This document shows positions 17,007-24,670 of a stretch of 64,000 nucleotides of DNA, one piece after another; the first letter of the stretch is position 1, and each line of letters starts with the position of its first letter. The position numbers and the translations under genes are program-made. The DNA lies in assembly GCA_028293625.1 (NCBI GenBank), contig JAQGOL010000030.1:186001-250000 (forward strand), read 5' to 3'. Below the pieces are notes generated by a model. That model worked only from the letters and a program-made list of their open reading frames with translations. It had not been told where the DNA came from and ran no database searches. The DNA is from Chthoniobacteraceae bacterium (GTDB taxonomy: Bacteria; Verrucomicrobiota; Verrucomicrobiia; Chthoniobacterales; Chthoniobacteraceae).

Positions 17007-18377
17007 ATGCTTAACTGGATCTGGCTCTCATTTCTCCTTATCGCGGTCATTGTCGGCGGATTTACTGGAAAATTGCCGGAGCTGACCAAGGGCGCGTTTG
17101 AGACAGCGGAGACGGCCGTCATGAAGATCGCGCTCCCATTAATTGGATTGATGGCGATCTGGCTTGGCATCATGCGCCTGGCTGAGCGCTCGGGCCTGGT
17201 GCAGATCATCGCACGCGCGTTGCAACCGTTGATGCGCCGGCTTTTTCCGGAAGTGCCTCCGGAACATCCGGCCATGGGCGCAATGGTCATGAATATGGCG
17301 GCCAATATGCTCGGCCTTGGAAACGCCGCCACACCGCTTGGGTTGCGCGCGATGACCTATCTTGAAAAGCTGAATCCCAATCCGGGCACGGCCACCAACG
17401 CAATGTGCACGTTCCTGGCCATCAACACCGCGTCGATCCAGCTTTTGCCAACCATGGCGATCAGCCAGCTGGCACTCGCCGGATCGCAAAACCCCACGGC
17501 GATCGTCCCGGCGGCATTCGCGGCAAGCTGTTGCGCCGCGTTTTCCGGAGTTTTCACCGCAAAATTGCTTGAGCGGCTTCCGATGTTCCGCATCGAGGCG
17601 ACTGCGATCAAGCCGCTTGAACGGCAGGAAACGGATCTCGTCGAGGAAGAAACCGAGATTGAAAAAATTTCCGCTCCGCCTCTGACACGCACGGGACGGA
17701 TCTCTCTCTGGCTGCTCTTTTTCTCATTTGGCGCCATGTTTTTTTGCACCGCATTCACATCACAGACCAATGCCCTCCTTGCAGGCTTGAACACCGGCTT
17801 GGCATTTCCCGCTCCGCCAGCGGAAGTGGCCGACAGAGGTCCCGTCCTTCGATCCCTCTCAGCCATCTCAATCCTTGCGGTGCCATTCCTGCTTACGTTT
17901 TTTCCCCTCTATGCAGCGCTCAGAAAGGTAAAAGTGTATGAGCAATTCGTGGAAGGCGCAAAAGAGGCGTTTGGCGTGGCCCAACGGATTGTCCCATTTC
18001 TGGTCGCAATGCTTGTGGCGGTAAGAATGCTGCGCGAAGCCGGTGTGATCGACTTGGCCACCCGCGCGCTCCGGCGGATCCTTGATCTCATCCATTTTCC
18101 CGCCGACCTGCTCCCGATGGTGCTGATGCGCCCCTTGAGCGGAAGCGCGACCCAGGGTATTTTTGTCGAACTTATCAACCGCCTCGGTCCCGATACGCTC
18201 GTGAGCCGGATTGCGGCCACGGTTTACGGCAGCACGGAGACCACTTTTTATGTGCTCGCGGTTTACTTCGGCGCGGTGGCGGTAAAAAGAACCCGTCACG
18301 CGGTCATCGCCGGACTCACTGCCGACACTGTGGCCGTGATCGCTTCAATTGTGATCTGCCGGTTGATGTTTGCCTGA
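17007..18377 (+). CDS. Fused SpmA-SpmB nucleoside-recognition-domain protein
   Basis: The 456-aa protein is two related membrane units in one chain. Residues 1-200 match SpmA (MKIALPLIGLMAIWLGIMRL and NMAANMLGLGNAATPLGLRAM), and ~220-456 match SpmB (FVEGAKEAFGVAQRIVPFLVAML and GTSxTE-like YGSTETTFYVLAVY). In Bacillus the separate genes affect spore core dehydration; fused forms are common in non-sporulating Gram-negatives and have no settled function. Transport of a small molecule is the usual guess for these Gate-domain proteins. It is monocistronic here and convergent with the PstS-like gene, 15 nt away. Confidence 0.87.
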   Translation: MLNWIWLSFLLIAVIVGGFTGKLPELTKGAFETAETAVMKIALPLIGLMAIWLGIMRLAERSGLVQIIARALQPLMRRLFPEVPPEHPAMGAMVMNMAANMLGLGNAATPLGLRAMTYLEKLNPNPGTATNAMCTFLAINTASIQLLPTMAISQLALAGSQNPTAIVPAAFAASCCAAFSGVFTAKLLERLPMFRIEATAIKPLERQETDLVEEETEIEKISAPPLTRTGRISLWLLFFSFGAMFFCTAFTSQTNALLAGLNTGLAFPAPPAEVADRGPVLRSLSAISILAVPFLLTFFPLYAALRKVKVYEQFVEGAKEAFGVAQRIVPFLVAMLVAVRMLREAGVIDLATRALRRILDLIHFPADLLPMVLMRPLSGSATQGIFVELINRLGPDTLVSRIAATVYGSTETTFYVLAVYFGAVAVKRTRHAVIAGLTADTVAVIASIVICRLMFA

Positions 18378-18392
18378 AAACACCGCCGCCAT

Positions 18393-19328
18393 TTACGGTT
18401 CGGAACTGCTCTGAAGCGGTACCAGGGATGCTTTGCGTACCCATTCCTGTCCGCGATCGCTCGATAAAAAATCAAACACTTTTTTGATCGCGCCCGTTGG
18501 CGGATCCCCGGAGACCAGCGTGATCGGACGCATCATCGGATACTTGCCACTTGTGATCTCTTCAGGAATCGGCCGGACGATCTGGCCGCCGGGAAGTTGA
18601 ATCCCGAGAGCAAACACTCTTTTCCCATCAACAAACTTTGGCGGCACCAGAGAAATTGCGCCGGCATGAAACTCCACCTGGTCGCGAGCCTCCTGTGGCT
18701 CGCCAACGATCTCGAATTTTCCAATGGGTGCCGTGCGCACATCGCCATATAACCAACGCGCAAGATGTTCCCAGGCGCTTTTGCTTGGTTGCGGGCAATA
18801 AAATTGGATGGCTCGATCTTCTCCTCCCAACGCCTTCCAATTTGCCACCCGCCTCTCGTAGAGACTCGTCATCTGTTCCCGGGTTAAAGCATGAACGCCC
18901 GAGTTCCAAACGTCGCTTGCCACGACAAGCGCGAACGCCTCGGATCCAATCCGAAGCTCCGTAAAGGTTCTGGCCGGAAAGGCGGCTCGATCCGAGGCGG
19001 TTAAAGGACGTGCCGAAATCGCTATATTGGCGATTTTGACTCCAACCGCGTTGATGGCTTGCGAACTGCCGCCCTCGTTGGAAATCTGGATATCAAGGCC
19101 GAACTCCGAGCGCATCAGCGGCGTGATCAAGGTGAACACCTGGGTCACCGACGCCGAGCCTTGCACGCTCACAACCTCGACTCCAAACAATGAACTCGTC
19201 AGCGCCGCAAATCCAAGCAGCGCGCAGAGTGCGACCCTCTTTAAAGCGTCGCTACTCGGTATGAAACCAGGCCGGCAAACCGGCAAAGAATGCGAAGGTG
19301 GAAAGGTAGGAGGGGAAATCTTTTCCAT
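18393..19328 (-). CDS. PstS-like phosphate-binding protein
   Basis: The body shows the PBP-like phosphate-binding pattern: VVSVQGSASVTQVFTLITPL, then NEGGSSQAINAVG and the late IKKVFDFLSSDRGQEWVRK typical of PstS C-termini. A hydrophobic export helix (VALCALLGFAALTSSLFG) precedes it. ATG codons at 19391 and 19328 are possible starts; both leave an unusually long Pro-rich segment before the signal helix, so the true start is uncertain. No pstCAB or phoU genes are nearby, so it may be an orphan scavenging or sensing protein. Confidence 0.75.
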   Translation of the reverse strand: MEKISPPTFPPSHSLPVCRPGFIPSSDALKRVALCALLGFAALTSSLFGVEVVSVQGSASVTQVFTLITPLMRSEFGLDIQISNEGGSSQAINAVGVKIANIAISARPLTASDRAAFPARTFTELRIGSEAFALVVASDVWNSGVHALTREQMTSLYERRVANWKALGGEDRAIQFYCPQPSKSAWEHLARWLYGDVRTAPIGKFEIVGEPQEARDQVEFHAGAISLVPPKFVDGKRVFALGIQLPGGQIVRPIPEEITSGKYPMMRPITLVSGDPPTGAIKKVFDFLSSDRGQEWVRKASLVPLQSSSEP

Positions 19329-19413
19329 ACGCTGGGTGCAGATTTCGAAGAAATAGACAGCCTGCAAAGAAAGGTCGAGTCCCCTTCTCAATCCAATTCC
19401 GATTCTCCTGCCG

Positions 19414-19462
19414 AAAAAAAGAAAACCCGCGCTGCGCGCATTTGGGGGGCGCGCAGCGCGGG
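19414..19462 (-). terminator. Terminator of the rplM-rpsI operon
   Basis: Perfect 14-bp stem CCCGCGCTGCGCGC / GCGCGCAGCGCGGG with a 9-nt loop. On the minus strand it is followed by TTTTCTTTTTTT, and it lies 38 nt after the rpsI stop. Confidence 0.92.
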
Positions 19463-19499
19463 CTTCGAGGAGGAAAGCTTTCCGGGGAGCTTTCTAAAA

Positions 19500-19889
19500 T
19501 TAGCGCTTGGAGAACTGGAAGCGTTTGCGGGCACCGGGCTGACCGGGCTTTTTACGCTCTTTCATCCGGGGATCACGGGTGAGAAGCCCATCGGCTTTCA
19601 GCACACCGCGCAGTTCAGGATTACTCTCTGTCAACGCACGGGCGATTGCCAGGCGAATCGCTCCGGCCTGGCCGGTTACACCGCCGCCATGCGCATTGAC
19701 CGAAACATCAAAGGTATTTTGCGTCTTGGCCACTTCAAAAGGCTCAAGCACCGCATTCTGCAAATCGACCGTCTTGAAATACTCGTCAAAAGGCTTGCCG
19801 TTGACTTGGATCTTTCCGCTGCCAGCCGACATGCGGATCCGTGCAACTGCGGTTTTGCGACGGCCGGTGGTGATAAATTCCTGGGACAT
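19500..19889 (-). CDS. rpsI: Ribosomal protein S9 (uS9)
   Basis: The 129-aa product carries the uS9 signature GRRKTAVARIRMSAGSGKIQ at the N-terminus, the GGGVTGQAGAIRLAIARAL core and the conserved basic tail ending in KR that reaches into the P site of the 30S subunit. Length is normal (~130 aa). It follows rplM by 12 nt in the canonical L13-S9 operon and is closed by a strong terminator. No Shine-Dalgarno is obvious (AGAGTTTTTTT before ATG), so coupling to rplM may drive initiation. Confidence 0.97.
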   Translation of the reverse strand: MSQEFITTGRRKTAVARIRMSAGSGKIQVNGKPFDEYFKTVDLQNAVLEPFEVAKTQNTFDVSVNAHGGGVTGQAGAIRLAIARALTESNPELRGVLKADGLLTRDPRMKERKKPGQPGARKRFQFSKR

Positions 19890-19901
19890 AAAAAAACTCT
19901 G

Positions 19902-20336
19902 TTACTTGATGCTCGTGACCGCCTGAGGCTGCTGGGCAAAGTGCGGATGCTCCGAACCCTTGTATACCTTTAGCTTCGTGAAAGTGGTCCGGCCAAGCCG
20001 ATTGTGCGGAATCATTCCTTTAACCGCGTGCTCAATCAAAAGTTCAGGACGGCGTGCACGACGCGACTTAACCGTCTCGGTTTTATGACCACCGACATAG
20101 CCCGAAAAGCTCATGTAGCTCTTCTGCTCTTCTTTTTTACCAGTCACACGCACCTTGTCGGCATTGATCACGATGACGAAATCGCCAGTGTCGCAGTGTG
20201 AGGTGAAAATGGACTTCTCCTTGCCACGGAGCAGGTTGGCGGCTTTGACGGCGACGCGTCCGAGCACTTGATCGGCGGCGTCGATGACCCACCACTGGCG
20301 TTTAACTTCGTTTGCTTTAGCTGAAAATGTTCTCAT
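19902..20336 (-). CDS. rplM: Ribosomal protein L13 (uL13)
   Basis: The 144-aa protein begins MRTFSAKANEVKRQWWVIDA and contains the L13 landmarks LGRVAVKAANLLRGK and KGMIPHNRLGRTTFTKLKVY. I choose ATG 20336: it has TAGGACCC before it, fits the usual length of ~142 aa, and lies about 28 nt downstream of the expected transcription start of a strong promoter. An in-frame extension to 20573 would run across that promoter and is not real. First gene of the rplM-rpsI operon of the large and small ribosomal subunits. Confidence 0.96.
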   Translation of the reverse strand: MRTFSAKANEVKRQWWVIDAADQVLGRVAVKAANLLRGKEKSIFTSHCDTGDFVIVINADKVRVTGKKEEQKSYMSFSGYVGGHKTETVKSRRARRPELLIEHAVKGMIPHNRLGRTTFTKLKVYKGSEHPHFAQQPQAVTSIK

Positions 20337-20370
20337 GGGTCCTAGCTCGTTTTGTCGGAAAAGGGTGCGC

Positions 20371-20399
20371 AAATTAGTGAACCCCCTATGAGGTGTCAA
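20371..20399 (-). promoter_or_regulatory. Sigma70-type promoter of rplM-rpsI
   Basis: On the minus strand a consensus -35 box TTGACA (20399-20394) is separated by exactly 17 nt from TAATTT (20376-20371), a good -10 box. Transcription would start near 20364 and leave a short leader of about 28 nt before the rplM ATG, too short for a structured ribosomal-protein autoregulation site. Confidence 0.8.
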
Positions 20400-20559
20400 C
20401 GGATTTGTCATCAACTTGCGATTGAATCGGCAATCCAGAGGTTTGATCACTTCGCCCCCAGTTAGCGCCAACAAAATGCCGGCGCATGCAGCAAAGATCG
20501 GCCTCCAAATAGATGGCATCATCCGCGCGGGGTCCGCAGGTTTTACCAGCAGGCGCTCC

Positions 20560-21150
20560 TCACACCTGCTCAATCAGCGGCTCGACCTTCCAGCGCGACA
20601 GGCGTTCCCTTAAAAGATGGCGCGCTCGGTAAAGCCGCATCTCAACTGCTTTGACCGTGCAGCCAAGGATATGCGCGATCTGTTCCTGGCTAAGTCCTTC
20701 GTAATCGAAAAGGAGCACAGCGCTTTTCAAATCGTGAGGCAGAGCCTGGACATGTTGACGCACGGCACTGGCCAGATCATTTCGCGCCGCGTTGTCGGCC
20801 GGCGAACGCTCTTCGCTGACAAAGGTCTCCCGCTCGTTTTCCAGCTCGTCATTCTGAACGGTCGGATGTCGGGACTGCCAGCGCGCATGATTGCGGCAGA
20901 GATTGCTCGCAATGGCAAAGAGCCACGTGGAAAACCGGGCAGCCGGCTCATAGCGCAAACGATTCTCATATAAACGCACGAATGTCTCCTGCGCCAGATC
21001 CCGGGCATCCTCCAGATTGCCTGTATACCGCAACGCAAAGGAAACCACCGGCTTCTGCCAAAGCCGCATCAACGCATTAAGCGCCAAATCATCGCCCGCC
21101 TTGAGCCGAAGCATCAAAGCGACGCTTTCATCACTCTCCTGAACACGCAC
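20560..21150 (-). CDS. ECF-type RNA polymerase sigma factor (second)
   Basis: The GTG at 21150 has an AAGGAG five nucleotides upstream, one of the best ribosome sites in the window, and gives 196 aa. Region 2 is RYTGNLEDARDLAQETFVRL with RFSTWLFAIASNLCRNHARW (~50-95). Region 4 is LPHDLKSAVLLFDYEGLSQE through CTVKAVEMRLYRARHLLRE (~145-185). The sigma factor is unlinked to a complete anti-sigma gene: only a 63-aa protein resembling an anti-sigma N-terminus is encoded just upstream. The rplM operon begins 160 nt downstream with its own promoter. Confidence 0.9.
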   Translation of the reverse strand: MRVQESDESVALMLRLKAGDDLALNALMRLWQKPVVSFALRYTGNLEDARDLAQETFVRLYENRLRYEPAARFSTWLFAIASNLCRNHARWQSRHPTVQNDELENERETFVSEERSPADNAARNDLASAVRQHVQALPHDLKSAVLLFDYEGLSQEQIAHILGCTVKAVEMRLYRARHLLRERLSRWKVEPLIEQV

Positions 21151-21222
21151 GCAACTCCTTGATTTGGGAAACGCCCAGGCTGATCTCACGGGCCCGCCGT
21201 TTCTTATTAAATCATATCGAGT

Positions 21223-21414
21223 TTACTGCGGATTTGAGTCGTGGGCGTCGCGCCGAGGTTCGAGATTAAACAAAGCAGCCCTCCAAAGCGCCTCCCGCCG
21301 AGGCTCCTTGCGCTGGGCAATCCGTTGCCAAACTTCGCGCTCAAATCCCGGCGCATCGCTTGGATTAACCTGCCAGGCACGCAGCTTGATGGAAAGATCA
21401 TCGGATTGGCTCAT
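21223..21414 (-). CDS. Small anti-sigma-like protein, apparently truncated
   Basis: The 63-aa frame begins MSQSDDLSIKLRAWQVNPSD and continues PGFEREVWQRIAQRKEPRRE, a layout like the cytoplasmic start of the short anti-sigma factors paired with ECF sigma genes in this phylum (LxxW ... P.F..xVWxRIA). It stops after 63 residues, where such proteins usually enter a membrane helix. It sits 72 nt upstream of the sigma GTG rather than downstream. It may be a deletion remnant, a small soluble anti-sigma factor, or a chance frame. The similarity is judged by eye. Confidence 0.4.
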   Translation of the reverse strand: MSQSDDLSIKLRAWQVNPSDAPGFEREVWQRIAQRKEPRREALWRAALFNLEPRRDAHDSNPQ

Positions 21415-21579
21415 CGGCAGGTTAAACACCGGAACGCATTTAGATCCCTCTCTTTTTCTTCAACAATCTGGGCGTCGGCGCCGGCGCGAAAATATCGTGA
21501 GGGCTTCAAAGAACGGGCGGTGTTTTACCCTTCACGGAGCCTGCCCCCATCGTGCTCCCACAAAAAAAACCACACGATT

Positions 21580-21852
21580 ATGAACATTTTAATGAAAGTC
21601 TCTCTCGCGAGCGCCGCTCTATTGAGTTCCGCAGTGGCCGCCGATGTGAATCCCGCCGGTGGATACAATCGCAACCTGGTTATGATCCGGCATGGAAATG
21701 GACAGCCCATCTTTGCTTATATCCCTGCTCCACCAAGCACGACCATTGCCATCTATACGGCGCGCGGACTCGGAAGCCGCACCGTGATTGAACAGCCTTA
21801 TTATGATTGGGGTCCGGTCAGGATAGAGCGTCCCTCCTGGAGCAGCCGTTAA
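21580..21852 (+). CDS. Small secreted hypothetical protein
   Basis: A 90-aa product with a clean signal peptide (MNILMKVSLASAALLSSAVAA) and a ~69-residue mature part rich in Tyr, Ile and Pro (YNRNLVMIRHGNGQPIFAYI). No cysteines or known motif. It is transcribed divergently from the second sigma factor region and could belong to its regulon. The frame extends upstream of 21580, but only this start gives an export signal. Confidence 0.6.
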   Translation: MNILMKVSLASAALLSSAVAADVNPAGGYNRNLVMIRHGNGQPIFAYIPAPPSTTIAIYTARGLGSRTVIEQPYYDWGPVRIERPSWSSR

Positions 21853-21941
21853 AGCGGGGCGCCGCTTTTCAGCTTCGAGAACCTGGAAAAATCGCACGCG
21901 TATTTTTTGCGCCCACGCGGACATCTGCTAAAGGCGGACGC

Positions 21942-22754
21942 GTGCGTTTTCGAACTCTGTTTCTCTTAATTCTTGGACTTGGTTGGGCAGGCAATCCGGT
22001 GCGTGGCGCCACTGAATTGCCCTTCAGCTTCATCGACGGAATGATCTGGTTGAAAATCAACGTCCCCACCTCGGCGCTTCCGTTGAATTTCCTGCTCGAT
22101 TCCGGGGCAAGCTCCACGGTCCTTGATCTTAAAAGCGGAATACGCCTCGGGGCCGCCCTGGGACGCCGCGAAACCGCCCAGGGCGCTGCGGGTCAGATTG
22201 AGACGTATCAAATCAAGGATTTCAGGGGAACGTTTGGCGCCATGGCGCTCCCTCGTTCGATTCTGGCAGTCGACTTGCGAGCAGTGAGCGGCGGGCTCCA
22301 TCAAAAAATTGACGGCCTGCTCGGCGCTGATTTCCTCAAGGATCGGATTGTGCAGGTTGATTTCCGGACGCGGAAAATCCGTTTCCTGGAATCAAATGAA
22401 CTCTCCGAGGCGGGCATGGAGATTCTGCCCCTTAAAAGACGCAACGATGTGCTTTGCGTGGAAGTCTCCGTGGCAGGCCAGCCGCACGAATGGATGCGCC
22501 TGGACACAGGTTGCCGGGACGCGCTCCAATGGGTATCCAAAACCGCAATGAACGAAGCGGTCAAAAGCAACGTAACGGCGCCCAGTATCAAAACCGATGT
22601 CCGGCTTGGCTCTTTGAAACTTCAGTCAGTCCCCACCGGGCTGCATGAAAAACCGATGTTCCGAGGCGAGGCGGGGCTGCTGGGCAACGGATTGCTTTCA
22701 AAATTCACGTTCACCATCGACTCGGTTCGAGGACGCCTGCTTCTTTTAAAATAA
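21942..22754 (+). CDS. Secreted retropepsin-like aspartic protease with two lobes
   Basis: GTG 21942 is preceded by AAAGGCGG and gives 270 aa with a signal peptide (RTLFLLILGLGWAGNPVRGA). The first half holds a retropepsin active-site motif LDSGASSTVLD (~50-60) with downstream GLLGADFL. The second half repeats the plan with LDTGCRDALQW (~187-197) and GLLGNGLL. So both halves keep the catalytic D-[ST]-G, as in a pepsin-like single-chain enzyme, rather than a homodimeric retropepsin. Exported aspartic proteases of this kind have no known substrate. A good terminator follows. Confidence 0.82.
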   Translation: MRFRTLFLLILGLGWAGNPVRGATELPFSFIDGMIWLKINVPTSALPLNFLLDSGASSTVLDLKSGIRLGAALGRRETAQGAAGQIETYQIKDFRGTFGAMALPRSILAVDLRAVSGGLHQKIDGLLGADFLKDRIVQVDFRTRKIRFLESNELSEAGMEILPLKRRNDVLCVEVSVAGQPHEWMRLDTGCRDALQWVSKTAMNEAVKSNVTAPSIKTDVRLGSLKLQSVPTGLHEKPMFRGEAGLLGNGLLSKFTFTIDSVRGRLLLLK

Positions 22755-22788
22755 GAGGGCCGGCAAAACGCAACAGCGGTCCTGGCTC

Positions 22789-22835
22789 AGAATCGCGACA
22801 ACAATTGCCTGCATTAAGGAATGCGATTCTTTTTT
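22789..22835 (+). terminator. Terminator of the retropepsin-like gene
   Basis: AGAATCGC (22789-22796) pairs with GCGATTCT (22823-22830), with an inner ATTGCCT/AGGAAT mini-stem, followed by five more T. It starts 35 nt after the stop codon. Confidence 0.7.
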
Positions 22836-22860
22836 GTTCCCGCGGGGTCAGCCCTAAATC

Positions 22861-23874
22861 CTATGGCTTGATTGGCACATCGCCGCTCGCCTTCGCCGGT
22901 TTTGGCTCAGCCGGCTTGGAGATGTCCGCCTTTTTCACGGTGACTTTGGGCACCGGCTCGTTTGTACCGGCAAACTCGTTGTAAGCTTTCTCAATGAGTT
23001 CAGTTGGAAGCATTTCGCCTTTGGAAATCAAAAAGCGCACCCGAACCGTCTGCTCGCCTCCGGCAGGGATCGTCCCCTTGAACCAGGCGCCGAACCGCCC
23101 GTAATCGCGGTAAGCAGAATAGACGGCATCCTTCGAGTTGGTGGGATGATTGAGAAATACCACGCTGTAACGTTCTCCACGCAGCGTGAAACTCTCGCCT
23201 ACCCACGGATAATCACGGTCTTTTTTGGCATCGGCGCCTTCCTTTGGAAAAACGTAAACGGTTTCAAGCAGAGCCACATCGTTGGCCGGACGAAATTGAA
23301 GTCCGGAGTGCTCGGGATCGCCATCGAGCTTAGTTTCGCCGCCCACCGCCTTCAGTTTCGAATCCATTTCAATCAACGCATACGCCTCCTTGGGCGGCGT
23401 CATGAAAATGAGGGTGCGTTCCTCTTCGAGCACGGGCGCGGCGGTCTCACCTGCCCAGGAGACCAGCGAAGTAAAGCTGGCATGATCTCCTTTTGTTTCC
23501 TGGGAAAGAAACCTGGTATGAACCTGCTCGCCGCCCTTCATATGCCAGCGATCGTAGGTTTTGCCTGCCACTGTCAGCTTATTCCATCCAATAAACATCC
23601 CGTGATGATGTGGAAAAAGGCCGCCACCGCCCTTGGTGATCGGTTGTTTGCCTTCAGCGTCGAAGACATGCAGATACGGTTTGAAATTTTCGTTCCGTTT
23701 CTCGGGGGTTGAGAAATCGGTTGAATACATGTAGCGGGCAACCGGTTTGCCGTTGGTGAGAATGTCGAGATACTGGCCGGCCTCATCATGAAATGAGAAA
23801 GTGGCATTCTCGGAATGCGCAAGCGTGGCCGCCATGCATGCCGCGGCGAACAGAGGGAGGGGGGAGCGAAACAT
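22861..23874 (-). CDS. Exported DUF6807 (PmoA-like) family protein
   Basis: From ATG 23874 (GGAGGGC directly before it) the 337-aa protein has a signal peptide (FRSPLPLFAAACMAATLAHS). The family signature GLFPHHHGMFIGWNK follows (~89-103), then long beta segments, ending in a Lys/Pro-rich tail (KPAEPKPAKASGDV). The family is often annotated 'methane oxygenase PmoA', but it is not a monooxygenase; it is common in Verrucomicrobiota and Planctomycetes, often near sugar-related genes. The HHH cluster may bind a metal or ligand. Function unknown. Confidence 0.8.
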   Translation of the reverse strand: MFRSPLPLFAAACMAATLAHSENATFSFHDEAGQYLDILTNGKPVARYMYSTDFSTPEKRNENFKPYLHVFDAEGKQPITKGGGGLFPHHHGMFIGWNKLTVAGKTYDRWHMKGGEQVHTRFLSQETKGDHASFTSLVSWAGETAAPVLEEERTLIFMTPPKEAYALIEMDSKLKAVGGETKLDGDPEHSGLQFRPANDVALLETVYVFPKEGADAKKDRDYPWVGESFTLRGERYSVVFLNHPTNSKDAVYSAYRDYGRFGAWFKGTIPAGGEQTVRVRFLISKGEMLPTELIEKAYNEFAGTNEPVPKVTVKKADISKPAEPKPAKASGDVPIKP

Positions 23875-24089
23875 GCCCTCCAGATTGCGTGGAGGCGGTC
23901 TAAAAACGAGCATTTTCATCTAATTGCCTCGCCCGATCCGCTTCGCCGCGCGGCTTCCTTTGCGCAGAGCCTGAAAGCCCGCGACAAGCGCGGCAATCGT
24001 GGCACACCGGCGTTTTCCTCGAGGTTTGACATCGCATCAACAGCCCGCTAGCCGTTGCACGGTTTGTGACAGCTTCGGTTTCATTGATT

Positions 24090-24650
24090 ATGGAAAACTT
24101 TCTACTCGGAATTAAGGCGCTGTTTCGGATCTGGGGCGACAAACTCTTCGGTGACCAGGTAAAACAACTTCTCGAAGGCCATATCGCTCCCGCCGCCCCG
24201 CCTCCGGTTGAACAAAAACCGGTCGAACCGCCTCCAGCCGCGCCCGCGCCGGTTAAAGAAGCGCCTGCGCGAAGTGAAGCCGTCACTTTGCTCACGGTGC
24301 TTCAACGCGAGGCGCGTTTTGTCGATTTCATCAAGGAACCGATCAACGATTATACCGATGCCCAGATCGGCGCCGCGGTGCGAAGCGTGCATAAGGAGTG
24401 CGGCGCCGTGCTCGACCGGCTCTTTGGCATTGAAACTTTGAAAACCGAGGCCGAGGGCGCCAAAGTGGAGGTTCCCTCGGGATTCGATCCCGCGCAGATT
24501 CGATTAACGGGCAGCATTCCCGAGCATGGCCCGTTTCGCGGCACGCTGAATCATTCCGGATGGAAAGCGAGCCGGTGCGAGATTCCGCAGTGGAGCGGAC
24601 TCAAAGAATCCGCGCTGGTGATCGCGCCGTGCGAAGTGGAACTCAAATAA
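24090..24650 (+). CDS. DUF2760 family protein of the Hsp70 island
   Basis: The 186-aa protein starts MENFLLGIKALFRIWGDKLF. A Pro/Ala-rich linker follows (about 35-60), then a compact domain of ~120 residues with LLTVLQREARFVDFIKEPIN and DAQIGAAVRSVHKECGAVLD, the DUF2760 hallmark. The C-terminus, with SALVIAPCEVELK, is also typical. DUF2760 genes are recurrently found immediately before YegD-like Hsp70 genes. Here the Hsp70 follows by 20 nt, so co-expression and a partner role (co-chaperone or substrate adaptor) are inferred. Confidence 0.82.
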   Translation: MENFLLGIKALFRIWGDKLFGDQVKQLLEGHIAPAAPPPVEQKPVEPPPAAPAPVKEAPARSEAVTLLTVLQREARFVDFIKEPINDYTDAQIGAAVRSVHKECGAVLDRLFGIETLKTEAEGAKVEVPSGFDPAQIRLTGSIPEHGPFRGTLNHSGWKASRCEIPQWSGLKESALVIAPCEVELK

Positions 24651-24670
24651 ATCAGAGCAAGGAATGCATT

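Noticed and set aside
20337-20573. In-frame N-terminal extension of rplM
   Set aside because: It would cover a near-consensus promoter and make L13 almost 80 residues too long.
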